From contig NZ_QKVM01000016.1 in NCBI RefSeq assembly GCF_003231305.1, positions 1-64,000 on the forward strand: DNA of 64,000 nucleotides, given 5' to 3'. Shown one piece after another: positions 25,106 through 34,884 of the stretch (its first letter is position 1; every line of letters starts with the position of its first letter). Source of the stretch: Pseudomonas sichuanensis (GTDB lineage: Bacteria > Pseudomonadota > Gammaproteobacteria > Pseudomonadales > Pseudomonadaceae). The notes beneath the pieces are model-generated. The model made no database searches. It saw nothing but the letters and a program-made list of their open reading frames with translations, and was not told the DNA's origin. The position numbers and the translations under genes were made by a program.

Positions 25106-28100
25106 GTGTCAGTTCTGCGCCTACCGCAAATGTCGGCCACGGCCGGCAAACATACCTGGGGCAACCTGCCCGGTGCCGCCTTGAGCCTGGCCATCGCCGA
25201 AGCCGCCAGCAGTGCCGGCCGCTTCACCTTGCTGCTGACCGCCGACAGCCAGGCCGCCGATCGCCTGGAGCAGGAGCTGCGCTTCTTTGCCCCGGACCTG
25301 CCGGTGCTGCCCTTCCCCGACTGGGAAACGCTGCCCTACGACCTGTTCTCGCCGCACCAGGACATCATCTCGCAGCGCATCGCCAGCCTGTACCGGCTGC
25401 CGGAGCTGGACCACGGCATCCTGGTGGTGCCGGTGACCACCGCCCTGCACCGCCTGGCCCCCACGCGCTTCCTGCTGGGCAGCAGCCTGGTGCTGGACGT
25501 GGGCCAGAAGATCGACGTCGAGCAGATGCGCACGCGCCTCGAGGCCAGCGGCTACCGCTGCGTCGACACGGTGTACGAGCATGGCGAGTTCGCCGTGCGC
25601 GGGGCGCTGATCGACCTGTTCCCCATGGGCAGCAAACAGCCGTACCGCATCGACCTGTTCGACGACGAGATCGAGACACTGCGCACCTTCGACCCGGAGA
25701 CCCAGCGCTCGATCGACAAGGTCGACTCGGTACGCCTGCTGCCGGCCCGCGAGTTCCCCATGCACAAGGACGAGGTGACCCGCTTCAAGGCCCGCTTCCG
25801 TGAGCGCTTCGATGTGGACTTCCGGCGCAGCGCGATCTTCCAGGACCTGACCAGCGGCATCATCCCGGCCGGCATCGAGTACTACCTGCCGCTGTTCTTC
25901 GAAGAAACCTCGACCCTGTTCGACTACCTGCCGGCCGACACCCAGGTGTTCTCCCTGCCGGGCGTGGAGCAGGCCGCCGAGCACTTCTGGAACGACGTGC
26001 GCGGGCGCTACGAAGAGCGCCGCGGCGACCTCAGCCGCCCGCTGCTGCCGCCGGCCGAGCTGTTCATGCCGGTCGAGGACTGCTTCGCCAAGCTCAAGCA
26101 GTGGCCCCGCGTGGTAGTCAGCACCGATGACCTCGAGCCCGGCGCTGGTCGTGAGCGTTTCCCGGCGCGTGCGCTACCCAACCTGGCCATCGAGGCCAAG
26201 GCCAACCAGCCGCTGGCGGCGCTGTCGAACTTCCTCGAGCAGTTCCCAGGCCGGGTGCTGTTCACCGCCGAGTCCGCCGGCCGGCGCGAAGTGCTGCTGG
26301 AACTGCTCGAACGCCTGAAGCTGCGCCCGCAGACCGTCGAGGGCTGGGCCGACTTCATCACCGGCAGCGAGCGCCTGGCGATCACCATCGCCCCGCTTGA
26401 CGACGGCCTGCTGCTGGACGACCCAGCCATTGCCCTGGTGGCCGAGAGCCCCTTGTTCGGCCAGCGCGTGATGCAGCGCCGGCGCCGCGACAAACGCGGC
26501 GAGGCGGCCAACGACGCGGTGATCAAGAACCTTACCGAGCTGCGCGAAGGCGCGCCGGTGGTGCACATCGACCATGGCGTAGGCCGCTACCTGGGCCTGG
26601 CCACGCTGGAAATCGACAGCCAGGCCGCCGAGTTCCTCACCCTGGAATACGCCGAGGGCGCCAAGCTCTACGTGCCGGTGGCCAACCTGCACCTGATCGC
26701 CCGCTACACCGGCAGCGACGACGCCCTGGCGCCGCTGCACCGGCTGGGTTCGGAAGCCTGGCAGAAGGCCAAGCGCAAGGCCGCCGAACAGGTGCGCGAC
26801 GTCGCCGCCGAGCTGCTCGACATCTATGCCCGCCGTGCCGCGCGCAAAGGCTACGCCTTCGCCGACCCGGCCGCCGACTACGCCACCTTCAGCGCCGGCT
26901 TCCCGTTCGAGGAAACCCCCGACCAGCAGAACGCCATCGAGGCCGTGCGCGAGGACATGCTCGCCGCCAAGCCCATGGACCGCCTGGTGTGCGGCGACGT
27001 CGGCTTCGGCAAGACCGAGGTGGCCATGCGCGCCGCCTTCATCGCCGTGCACAGCGGCCGTCAGGTGGCGGTGCTGGTGCCGACCACCCTGCTCGCCCAG
27101 CAGCACTACAACAGCTTCCGCGACCGCTTCGCCGACTGGCCGGTGACAGTCGAGGTGATGAGCCGCTTCAAGTCGGCCAAGGAAGTCAGCGCCGCCGCCG
27201 CCGAACTCGCCGAAGGCAAGATCGACATCCTCATCGGCACCCACAAGCTGCTGCAGGACGACGTGCGCTTCAAGGACCTGGGCCTGGCGATCATCGACGA
27301 GGAACACCGTTTCGGCGTGCGCCAGAAAGAGCAGCTCAAGGCCCTGCGCAGCGAAGTGGACATCCTCACCCTGACCGCCACGCCGATCCCGCGCACGCTG
27401 AACATGGCGGTGTCGGGCATGCGCGACCTGTCGATCATCGCCACCCCGCCGGCGCGACGCCTGTCGGTGCGCACTTTCGTCATGGAGCAGAACAAGAGCA
27501 CGGTCAAGGAAGCGCTGCTGCGTGAACTGCTGCGCGGCGGCCAGGTGTACTACCTGCACAACGACGTGAAGACCATCGAAAAATGCGCCGCCGAACTGGC
27601 CGAGCTGGTACCGGAAGCACGCATCGGCATCGGCCACGGGCAGATGCGCGAGCGCGAACTCGAACAGGTGATGAGCGACTTCTACCACAAGCGTTTCAAC
27701 GTGCTGATCGCCTCGACCATCATCGAGACCGGCATCGACGTGCCCAGCGCCAACACCATCGTCATCGAGCGCGCCGACAAGTTCGGCCTGGCGCAGCTGC
27801 ACCAGTTGCGCGGCCGGGTCGGGCGCAGCCACCACCAGGCCTACGCCTACCTGCTCACGCCACCGCGCCAGCAGATCAGCGCCGATGCCGAAAAGCGCCT
27901 GGAAGCCATCGCCAACACCCAGGACCTGGGTGCCGGCTTCGTCCTGGCCACCAACGACCTGGAAATCCGCGGCGCCGGCGAGCTGCTCGGCGACGGCCAG
28001 AGCGGGCAGATCCAGGCGGTCGGCTTCACCCTGTACATGGAAATGCTCGAGCGCGCGGTCAAGGCCATCCGCAAGGGCAACCAGCCGAACCTCGAGCAAC

Positions 28101-28555
28101 CGCTTGGCGGCGGCCCGGAGATCAACCTGCGCCTGCCGGCGCTGATCCCCGAGGATTACCTGCCGGATGTGCATGCGCGCCTGATCCTCTACAAACGCAT
28201 CGCCTCGGCGGCGGACGAGGAAGGCCTCAAGGACCTGCAGGTCGAGATGATCGACCGCTTCGGCCTGCTGCCCGAGCCGAGCAAGAACCTGATGCGCCTC
28301 ACCCTGCTCAAGTTGCAGGCGGAAAAGCTCGGCATCAAGAAAGTCGATGCCGGCCCCAATGGCGGCAAGCTCGAGTTCGAGGCGCAAACCCCGGTCGACC
28401 CGCTGACCCTGATCAAGCTGATCCAGGGCCAGCCCAAACGCTACAAGTTCGAAGGTGCAACCCAGTTCCGCTTCATGGTGCCGATGGAACGCCCCGAAGA
28501 ACGCTTCAATACACTGGAGGCGCTGTTCGAGCGCCTGACCCCACAGCCAAACTAA
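25106..28555 (+). CDS. mfd: Transcription-repair coupling factor Mfd
   Basis: Releases RNA polymerase stalled at lesions and recruits UvrA. The 1149-residue product has full family length: a UvrB-like N-terminal region (about 1-350), the RNA polymerase-interaction domain (about 480-555, with VHIDHGVGRYLGL and EYAEGAKLYVPVANLHLI), a RecG-like translocase with Walker A CGDVGFGKTEVA and box II IIDEEHRFGV, the helicase C-terminal domain with ASTIIETGIDVPSANT and QLHQLRGRVGRS, and a C-terminal autoinhibitory domain. GTG start at 25106. It is divergent from gap and followed 9 bp later by the CsiV-like gene. Confidence 0.97.
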   Translation: MSVLRLPQMSATAGKHTWGNLPGAALSLAIAEAASSAGRFTLLLTADSQAADRLEQELRFFAPDLPVLPFPDWETLPYDLFSPHQDIISQRIASLYRLPELDHGILVVPVTTALHRLAPTRFLLGSSLVLDVGQKIDVEQMRTRLEASGYRCVDTVYEHGEFAVRGALIDLFPMGSKQPYRIDLFDDEIETLRTFDPETQRSIDKVDSVRLLPAREFPMHKDEVTRFKARFRERFDVDFRRSAIFQDLTSGIIPAGIEYYLPLFFEETSTLFDYLPADTQVFSLPGVEQAAEHFWNDVRGRYEERRGDLSRPLLPPAELFMPVEDCFAKLKQWPRVVVSTDDLEPGAGRERFPARALPNLAIEAKANQPLAALSNFLEQFPGRVLFTAESAGRREVLLELLERLKLRPQTVEGWADFITGSERLAITIAPLDDGLLLDDPAIALVAESPLFGQRVMQRRRRDKRGEAANDAVIKNLTELREGAPVVHIDHGVGRYLGLATLEIDSQAAEFLTLEYAEGAKLYVPVANLHLIARYTGSDDALAPLHRLGSEAWQKAKRKAAEQVRDVAAELLDIYARRAARKGYAFADPAADYATFSAGFPFEETPDQQNAIEAVREDMLAAKPMDRLVCGDVGFGKTEVAMRAAFIAVHSGRQVAVLVPTTLLAQQHYNSFRDRFADWPVTVEVMSRFKSAKEVSAAAAELAEGKIDILIGTHKLLQDDVRFKDLGLAIIDEEHRFGVRQKEQLKALRSEVDILTLTATPIPRTLNMAVSGMRDLSIIATPPARRLSVRTFVMEQNKSTVKEALLRELLRGGQVYYLHNDVKTIEKCAAELAELVPEARIGIGHGQMRERELEQVMSDFYHKRFNVLIASTIIETGIDVPSANTIVIERADKFGLAQLHQLRGRVGRSHHQAYAYLLTPPRQQISADAEKRLEAIANTQDLGAGFVLATNDLEIRGAGELLGDGQSGQIQAVGFTLYMEMLERAVKAIRKGNQPNLEQPLGGGPEINLRLPALIPEDYLPDVHARLILYKRIASAADEEGLKDLQVEMIDRFGLLPEPSKNLMRLTLLKLQAEKLGIKKVDAGPNGGKLEFEAQTPVDPLTLIKLIQGQPKRYKFEGATQFRFMVPMERPEERFNTLEALFERLTPQPN

Positions 28556-28564
28556 GGAAGCTCC

Positions 28565-29125
28565 ATGCGTGCCATTCGTTGCCTGACCCTGCTGCTGGCG
28601 TTGTTCGCCCCGACCGCCTTCGCCGCCGGCCCCTATCAGGTGGAAATGATCCTGGTGCGGCAGAACGCCGTGCCGGCGATCACCAGCCCGTTCGCCCCGG
28701 AAGACTGGAGCGCCGGCGCGCCGCGCCTGGAAAAAGGCGCCGAGCGCCCGGCCGGCCTGGGTGACGAAATCACCCGCCTGCAGGCCACCGCCGACTACAC
28801 CGTGCTGTTGCACAAAGCCTGGCAGCAGGACGGCGAGACCATCGCCCTGGGCGCCGGCGACGAGCAGTTCGGCCACTTCCCCATCGAAGGCAACCTGAGC
28901 ATCAAGGAAGATCGCTTCATCGCCGTCGACGCCAACTTCTGGGTCAACCAGCTCGACAGCAACGGCAGCGTGATGCAGAGCGAACAGCTCAAGCAGAGCA
29001 ACAGCAACATGAAGGCTGGCCAGCTGACCTTCCTCGACGGCGGTCACCTGGCCGTGCTGATCAAGGTATCGCCTGCCGGCATGCGCAAGATGCCGCTGCC
29101 GGACCCGGAGATGATGGAGCAGTGA
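28565..29125 (+). CDS. CsiV family protein
   Basis: A 186-residue secreted protein. The signal peptide is about 1-21 (ending TAFAA-GPYQVEMILVRQN). The pattern QVEMILVRQ near the start, an AW motif and the tail GHLAVLIKVSP match the CsiV family (first described in Vibrio as an activator of penicillin-binding-protein regulation). The function in Pseudomonas is not established. It lies 9 bp after mfd and one base before the helicase gene, so the three probably share a transcript. Confidence 0.75.
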   Translation: MRAIRCLTLLLALFAPTAFAAGPYQVEMILVRQNAVPAITSPFAPEDWSAGAPRLEKGAERPAGLGDEITRLQATADYTVLLHKAWQQDGETIALGAGDEQFGHFPIEGNLSIKEDRFIAVDANFWVNQLDSNGSVMQSEQLKQSNSNMKAGQLTFLDGGHLAVLIKVSPAGMRKMPLPDPEMMEQ

Positions 29126-29126
29126 G

Positions 29127-32100
29127 GTGAGTGAAAGCGATGCGCAGTTCCTCGTCCGCAATCACGACGGCTGGACATTCGCGTTCGACCGCGGGGCACT
29201 GCAACGCGGCCTGAAGTATGCCGAAGAGGGCAGAAGCGAGATCGTGTCGATCCTCGACATGACCATCCGCGCCCAATGCCATGGCTCCGCTGGCAGCGTC
29301 TATTACCAGCGGATCACGCTGGACATGACCGAGGACGGCCTGGCGTGTGACGGCACCTGTTCATGCCCGGTAGGCAAGAACTGCAAGCACTGTGCAGCTG
29401 CACTGTTTGCCCTTGAGCGCGGCGCTGACCATGTCGAAGGTGATCAACACCTCCCGGCCGCGTCACACTCCCTGGACTTGCCGCCCGAGCTTGCGCACTG
29501 GGTGGAGGCACTCGAGGTACCGGCGACGCCCGCCAGCGAGCCGGCCAAGCGCAAGGGCCCATCGCTGTACTACCTGCTGGGTATCGATCACGGTCGCTGC
29601 ATGCTCAGCGTGTTCAAGGGCACGCGCCAGGCCGACGGCAGCTTGAAACTGACACGCCCCGGCTCGATGCCGGAGCTGATCTATTACACGCCGCGCTACG
29701 TGACTGACGAAGACCTGCGCACACTGCGCCTGATCGACGCCATGAGCAAGGATTACGCCCTGCCCATTGCCCGCCTTGAAGGCAAGAAAGGCGCGGATCT
29801 ATACGAGTACGCGCTGGCAACGGGCCGGCTGCTGTACAGCGAACAGCAGACCCCGCTCGCCCCAGGGCCCGACCTGCATGCCGATTTTCGCTGGGTGCGG
29901 CTGGACAATGGCAGCTACCGCGGCGCGTGGCACCATGAAGACAAGGCGCACTGGCTGGCATTGCCGCTCGAACCGCTCTACTACGTAGACCCGCAAACGG
30001 GACAGACCGGCAAACTGCTGCACGATCTCGACCCGTTCATCGCCAGCCAGCTTGCCAGCGCCCCTACGGTCCCGGAACACCTGATCGTGCCGTTGAGCCA
30101 CCGCCTGAACGCCCTGAATCGCCAGGTACCGACGCCCACGACAGTGCGCAGCGAGCAGATAGAAGACATCCAGCCCACGGCGCGCCTGACCCTCGGCAGC
30201 CTCGAATACAGCGCCTACACACCGAAGACCGGGCGCATGCAGCGGCAGATGCAACACCGTGCAGCGCTGTCGTTCGATTACGACGGCCTGCGCACCAGTG
30301 GCAACGACAGCAAGCCGCTGACCCGCCTGGTCGACAGCACCAGCCAGCGCATCCGCCGCCAGCCCCAGGCCGAGCAGGCGCTGCGCAATACGTTGCGCGA
30401 TGCCGGCTTCAAACCCGCCACCCGCCAGAGCAAAGCGCTGCCCGACAGCGCCGGCGAGATGTATCAGCTAGCCGATGACGAAGCCTGGCTGCGCTTTGCC
30501 CGCGAGGGCCTGCCGCGCTTGCGCGAAGCCGGCTGGGCAGTGGACGTGCACCGCGACTTCGCCTTCAACCTGCACGAGGTCGACGACTGGTACGCCACCA
30601 TCGACGAAGCGCCGGGCCACGAATGGTTCGATCTGGAACTGGGTATCGTGGTCGAGGGCCAGCGCCACAGCCTGCTGCCCATCGTCCTGCAGTTGCTGCG
30701 CAGCAGCCCGGAACTGCTGCGCGCCAGCGAGCTGGCACGGCGCAGCGACGACGAACACCTGCTGATCGACCTCAACCGCGCCCGCCACGACAGCCCTGCC
30801 CTGCGCGTCGCCCTGCCCTACGGGCGCATCAAGGCGGTGATGGGCACCCTCGGCGAGCTGTACCTGCACGAAGACGCCGTCGGCCCGAGCCTGCGCCTGG
30901 AGCGCGCTGACGCCGCGCGCCTGAACGACATCGAACACCTGCCCCTGCTGTGGGAAGGTGGCGCCCAGGTGCGCGACCTGGGCCGGCGCCTGCGCGATGC
31001 CCGCGACCTGCAGGTGCAAGCACCCAAAGGCCTCAATGCAACCCTGCGCCCCTATCAACAGCAAGGCCTGAACTGGCTGCAAGCCCAGCGCGAGATGGGC
31101 ACCGGCGCAATCCTCGGCGACGACATGGGCCTGGGCAAAACCCTGCAAACGCTTGCCCACCTGTTGCTGGAGAAGGAGGCCGGGCGCCTGACCCATCCAG
31201 CCCTGGCGGTGATGCCCACCAGCCTGGTGCCCAACTGGCTCGACGAAGCCAAGCGCTTCGCCCCCAAACTGCGTGTGCTGGCCCTGCACGGTCCAGGCCG
31301 CAACAAGCATTTCCCCGCACTGGGCGACTACGACCTGGTGCTGACCACCTACGCGCTGGTACCCCGCGACCTTGAGCACCTCAAGCCACAACCCTGGCAC
31401 CTGCTGGTACTGGACGAGGCGCAGAACATCAAGAGCAGCACCAGCAAGGCTGCCCAGGCGGTGCGCGAATTGCAGGCCACCCAGCGGCTGTGCCTCACCG
31501 GCACGCCCATGGAAAACAACCTGGGTGAGCTGTGGTCGCTGTTCCATTTCCTGATGCCCGGCTGGCTGGGCGACAGCAAGCGCTTCACCCAGGACTATCG
31601 CACCCCGATCGAACGCCACGGCGACACCGAGCGCATGGCCCATCTGGCCAGCCGCATCCGCCCGTTCCTGTTGCGCCGCACCAAGGAACAAGTGGCCACG
31701 GAACTGCCGGCCAAGACCGAGATGATCCACTGGGTCGAGCTCAGTGACGCCCAGCGCGACACCTACGAGGCGGTAAGGGTGGCGATGGACAAGAAGGTCC
31801 GCGACGAGATCGCCCGCAACGGCGCGGCGCGCAGCCAGATCATCATCCTCGACGCCCTGCTCAAGCTGCGCCAGGTGTGCTGCGACCTGCGCCTGGTCCA
31901 GGGCACCGAAAGCAGGGGCAACTTCGCCGACAAGGGCAAGCTGGGCAGCCTGCTGGAGATGCTCGAGGAGTTGCTCAGTGAAGGGCGCAAGGTCCTGCTG
32001 TTCTCGCAGTTCACCTCGATGCTGGCGCTGATCGAGTTCGAGCTGGAAAAACGCGGCATCCGCTACAGCCTGCTGACCGGCGACACCCGTGATCGCCGCG

Positions 32101-32459
32101 CCCCGGTGCAGCAGTTCCAGAACGGCGACAGCGAGGTGTTCCTGATCAGCCTCAAGGCCGGCGGCACCGGCCTGAACCTGACCGCGGCCGACACCGTGAT
32201 CCACTACGACCCGTGGTGGAACCCGGCCAGCGAAAACCAGGCCACCGACCGCGCCTATCGCATCGGCCAGGACAAACCGGTGTTCGTGTTCAAGCTGATC
32301 ACCCGGGGCACGGTTGAAGAGAAGATCCAGCAACTGCAGCAGGAGAAGGCGGCGCTGGCGGCCGGGCTGCTCGATGGTGGCCAGGCCGGGCAGTGGCGAT
32401 TGGGGGATGAGGAGATTGACGCGCTGTTCGCACCGCTGCCGGGCAAGCGCGGCCGTTAA
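29127..32459 (+). CDS. SWIM zinc-finger SNF2-family helicase
   Basis: A 1110-residue protein. An N-terminal SWIM zinc finger (C78-x-C80-x5-C86-x-H88 in CSCPVGKNCKHC) precedes a long middle region (about 120-620) of unknown fold. A SNF2 ATPase at about 640-1100 follows, with Walker A GDDMGLGKT, box II DEAQ, VRELQATQRLCLTGTPMEN, LLFSQFTSMLALIE and the arginine-finger motif ATDRAYRIGQ. This is the HepA/RapA-like superfamily without RapA's own domains; it likely acts on nucleic acid or RNA polymerase, exact target unknown. GTG start at 29127 directly after the csiV-like stop. Confidence 0.88.
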   Translation: MSESDAQFLVRNHDGWTFAFDRGALQRGLKYAEEGRSEIVSILDMTIRAQCHGSAGSVYYQRITLDMTEDGLACDGTCSCPVGKNCKHCAAALFALERGADHVEGDQHLPAASHSLDLPPELAHWVEALEVPATPASEPAKRKGPSLYYLLGIDHGRCMLSVFKGTRQADGSLKLTRPGSMPELIYYTPRYVTDEDLRTLRLIDAMSKDYALPIARLEGKKGADLYEYALATGRLLYSEQQTPLAPGPDLHADFRWVRLDNGSYRGAWHHEDKAHWLALPLEPLYYVDPQTGQTGKLLHDLDPFIASQLASAPTVPEHLIVPLSHRLNALNRQVPTPTTVRSEQIEDIQPTARLTLGSLEYSAYTPKTGRMQRQMQHRAALSFDYDGLRTSGNDSKPLTRLVDSTSQRIRRQPQAEQALRNTLRDAGFKPATRQSKALPDSAGEMYQLADDEAWLRFAREGLPRLREAGWAVDVHRDFAFNLHEVDDWYATIDEAPGHEWFDLELGIVVEGQRHSLLPIVLQLLRSSPELLRASELARRSDDEHLLIDLNRARHDSPALRVALPYGRIKAVMGTLGELYLHEDAVGPSLRLERADAARLNDIEHLPLLWEGGAQVRDLGRRLRDARDLQVQAPKGLNATLRPYQQQGLNWLQAQREMGTGAILGDDMGLGKTLQTLAHLLLEKEAGRLTHPALAVMPTSLVPNWLDEAKRFAPKLRVLALHGPGRNKHFPALGDYDLVLTTYALVPRDLEHLKPQPWHLLVLDEAQNIKSSTSKAAQAVRELQATQRLCLTGTPMENNLGELWSLFHFLMPGWLGDSKRFTQDYRTPIERHGDTERMAHLASRIRPFLLRRTKEQVATELPAKTEMIHWVELSDAQRDTYEAVRVAMDKKVRDEIARNGAARSQIIILDALLKLRQVCCDLRLVQGTESRGNFADKGKLGSLLEMLEELLSEGRKVLLFSQFTSMLALIEFELEKRGIRYSLLTGDTRDRRAPVQQFQNGDSEVFLISLKAGGTGLNLTAADTVIHYDPWWNPASENQATDRAYRIGQDKPVFVFKLITRGTVEEKIQQLQQEKAALAAGLLDGGQAGQWRLGDEEIDALFAPLPGKRGR

Positions 32460-32475
32460 ACCAGGTTTCCCTGTG

Positions 32476-32573
32476 CCGGTCTCTTCGCGGGTAAACCCGC
32501 TCCCACAGGGACAGTGCCAGTCTCAAGGGCGGCACGAATACTGTGGGAGCGGGTTCACCCGCGAAGAGGCCGG
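32476..32573. repeat. REP pair between convergent genes
   Basis: Inverse arms at 32476-32508 and 32541-32573, core GCGGGTAAACCCGCTCCCAC. It fills the gap between the converging SNF2 and nagZ genes. Confidence 0.88.
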
Positions 32574-32578
32574 TGAGG

Positions 32579-33589
32579 TCAATCGACCAGTTGTGCCTCT
32601 TTCAACGCCCCCAGCGCCTCCAGCCAACGCGGCTGCTGGCGGTAATCGGTGCATGCGAAGCCCTGCCCGCGCATGCGCGCGATGCGCGGCGACGGCTTGA
32701 CCTTCATGCGCTGTGCTGCGCTCAGGGCCAGCTCGGCCGCCGCCCGGTCATTGCACACCAGGCCCATGTCGCAACCGGCGCTCAACGCGGCTTCGATGCG
32801 GCTGGCGGCATCGCCCACCACGTGAGCGCCAGCCATCGACAGGTCATCGCTGAAGATCACCCCATCGAAGCCCATCTCGCCACGCAGGATGTCCTGCAAC
32901 CAGCGGCGCGAGAAACCAGCCGGCTGGTTGTCGACCTGCGGGTAGATGACGTGGGCCGGCATCACTGCCGCCAACTGGCCGCTGAGGCGGCAGAACGGCA
33001 CCAGGTCCGCGGCGCGCAGTTGCTCCAGGCTGCGCTCATCGACCGGGATGGCAACGTGGGAGTCGGCCTCGGCCCAGCCGTGCCCGGGGAAGTGCTTGCC
33101 GCAGGCAGCCATGCCAGCGGCATTCATGCCACGGATGAAGGCCCCGGCCAATTGCGTGGCACGCTCGGGGTTACCTTCAAAGGCCCGGCTGCCCACTACG
33201 GCGCTGCGCTGGTGGTCGAGGTCGAGCACTGGCGCGAAGCTCAGGTCCAGGCCAACCGCCAGTACCTCGGTCGCCATCAACCAGCCGCATTGCTCGGCCA
33301 GGTACTCGGCGTTGTCGTTGTCGGCGATCGCGCGCATGGCTGGCAGGCGCACGAAACCTTGACGCAGGCGCTGCACCCGGCCGCCTTCCTGGTCCACGGC
33401 AAGGATGAGCTCGGGGCGCACGGCGCGGATCGATGCGCACAGCTCGCGCACCTGGCGCGGGCTGTCGATATTGCGGGCGAAGATGATCAAGCCGGCCACT
33501 TCGGGCTGGCGCAGCAGATGGCGGTCTTCGGCGGTCAGCCATTTGCCGGCGATATCTACCATCAGAGAGCCTTGCAGGCTGGCGGTCAT
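32579..33589 (-). CDS. nagZ: Beta-N-acetylhexosaminidase NagZ
   Basis: Cytoplasmic GH3 enzyme of peptidoglycan recycling; removes N-acetylglucosamine from GlcNAc-anhydroMur peptides, and so influences AmpR-type beta-lactamase induction. The 336-residue product has AVDQEGGRVQRL, FAPVLDLDHQRSAVVGSRAF, the catalytic His/Asp loop GKHFPGHGWAEADSH and the nucleophile Asp in GFDGVIFSDDLSMAG. The start is 10 bp after the stop of the L,D-transpeptidase gene, so the two are co-transcribed. Confidence 0.96.
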   Translation of the reverse strand: MTASLQGSLMVDIAGKWLTAEDRHLLRQPEVAGLIIFARNIDSPRQVRELCASIRAVRPELILAVDQEGGRVQRLRQGFVRLPAMRAIADNDNAEYLAEQCGWLMATEVLAVGLDLSFAPVLDLDHQRSAVVGSRAFEGNPERATQLAGAFIRGMNAAGMAACGKHFPGHGWAEADSHVAIPVDERSLEQLRAADLVPFCRLSGQLAAVMPAHVIYPQVDNQPAGFSRRWLQDILRGEMGFDGVIFSDDLSMAGAHVVGDAASRIEAALSAGCDMGLVCNDRAAAELALSAAQRMKVKPSPRIARMRGQGFACTDYRQQPRWLEALGALKEAQLVD

Positions 33590-33599
33590 AGCGAGTCCT

Positions 33600-34124
33600 T
33601 CATTGAAGATTCAGGGAGGCCCAATGCGGGCAAGCGGCCTCGTCTATCCGTACCGGGCAATGGGCGGGTACGCGATCGAACAAGGCAAGCAGATCGTCGT
33701 TGCGCAGGCGTACACAGCCATGGGACAGCGCAGTGCCCATAGGTTCAGTGTCGGGCGTGCCATGCAGATAGATGTAACGCTGGAAGGTATCGACCGGACC
33801 CAGCCGGTTGTACCCCGGCTCGCAGCCGCTGAGCCAGAGAATGCGCGTGAGGATCCAGTCGCGATCCGGAAACTGCGCTTGCAGCGCCGGCGACCAGACC
33901 TCGCCCGTCCAGCGCCGGCTGCTGAGCACCGCGCCCATTGGCAGGCCGCTGCCGATCCTGGCGCGCACCTGATGCAGGCCACGCGGCGTGCACCCAGAGC
34001 CTTTGCGCTCTCCCGCGCCATTGAGCGCCGTGGAAATCGGCAGGCGCAGCAGCAGCACGCCATGGGCGAAGCCATAGAGGCATTGATCAGCGAGGGAAAT
34101 GTGCAGGAAATCGAGGTCGGGCAT
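33600..34124 (-). CDS. L,D-transpeptidase (YkuD domain) without an obvious signal peptide
   Basis: A 174-residue protein with one YkuD catalytic domain: His121 in YLHGTPDTEPMG and nucleophile Cys137 in ALSHGCVRL. These enzymes form 3-3 cross-links or attach lipoproteins to peptidoglycan, or, in a cytoplasmic group, cut recycled peptides. The N-terminus (MPDLDFLHISLADQ) has no signal peptide, which fits a cytoplasmic recycling role beside NagZ; that is inference. It sits between psrA (40-bp gap) and nagZ (10-bp gap). Confidence 0.87.
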   Translation of the reverse strand: MPDLDFLHISLADQCLYGFAHGVLLLRLPISTALNGAGERKGSGCTPRGLHQVRARIGSGLPMGAVLSSRRWTGEVWSPALQAQFPDRDWILTRILWLSGCEPGYNRLGPVDTFQRYIYLHGTPDTEPMGTALSHGCVRLRNDDLLALFDRVPAHCPVRIDEAACPHWASLNLQ

Positions 34125-34164
34125 GGCGCTAGCTTATCTGAAGCGCCCTGCTCCGCCCAGTGAG

Positions 34165-34869
34165 TCAGGCCTTGGCCGGGGCGCTGGCTTTGCTGCGCGG
34201 GCGCAGTTGTGCGCCAGCCATGGCCGCGTCGGTAACGCCGGTGTCGGCGCGCATGCCGGCTGCCAGGAACGGCACCATCAGGCGCATCACCTGCTCGATC
34301 GAGGTATTGATGCCGAAGTCGGTCTCGGCGATGGCGCGCAAGGCCTTGATCCCGGACATGCTGAACGCCGCAGCACCCAGCATGAAATGCACACGCCAGA
34401 ACAGCTCCAGCGGAGGAATGCGCGGGGCGGCCTCGTTGACCAGCAGCATGTAGCGGCGGAACACCTTGCCGTACATGTCTTCCAGGTAACGCCGAAGGTG
34501 CCCCTGGCTCTGGCTGAACGCCAGGCCCAGCAGGCGCATGAAGATTGACAGGTCGTTGTTGCTGCGCGGCTGTACTGCAAGGGCCTGCTCGACCAGCATC
34601 TCCAGCAGTTCTTCAAGCGAGGCCTTGTGCTCGGGGCGCGCCTGGTGGCGCTCCAGCTCGCGTTCGAGGCTGGCGCAGAACGGCCCGAGGAATCGCGAGA
34701 ACACCGCCTGGATCAGGGCCTTCTTCGAACCGAAGTGATAGTTCACCGCCGCCAGGTTGACCCCCGCCTTGCTGGTAATCAGCCGCAGTGAGGTTTCTGC
34801 GAACCCGCGCTCCGCGAACAGCTGCTCCGCCGCATCGAGGATGCGTTCAACGGTTTCCGATTGGGCCAT
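34165..34869 (-). CDS. psrA: TetR-family fatty-acid-responsive regulator PsrA
   Basis: A 234-residue TetR regulator. The helix-turn-helix (about 5-50) reads TVERILDAAEQLFAERGF...GVNLAAVNYHFGSKKALIQAV; the C-terminal ligand domain follows. Position next to lexA and nagZ matches P. aeruginosa PsrA, which senses long-chain fatty acids, represses fadBA and itself, and activates rpoS. Two overlapping PsrA-type palindromes lie just upstream, supporting autoregulation. The start at 34869 (MAQSETVERI) is the conserved one. fadB-fadA, a known target in P. aeruginosa, is 9 kb away in this window. Confidence 0.9.
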   Translation of the reverse strand: MAQSETVERILDAAEQLFAERGFAETSLRLITSKAGVNLAAVNYHFGSKKALIQAVFSRFLGPFCASLERELERHQARPEHKASLEELLEMLVEQALAVQPRSNNDLSIFMRLLGLAFSQSQGHLRRYLEDMYGKVFRRYMLLVNEAAPRIPPLELFWRVHFMLGAAAFSMSGIKALRAIAETDFGINTSIEQVMRLMVPFLAAGMRADTGVTDAAMAGAQLRPRSKASAPAKA

Positions 34870-34884
34870 GACTACTCCGCCTGA

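Noticed and set aside
26174..29161. 995-residue ORF antisense to mfd
   Set aside because: Despite its length it is a mirror of mfd and the CsiV-like gene, with shadow-type composition and no motifs.
30468..32333. 621-residue ORF antisense to the SNF2 gene
   Set aside because: Shadow of a gene with clear helicase motifs.
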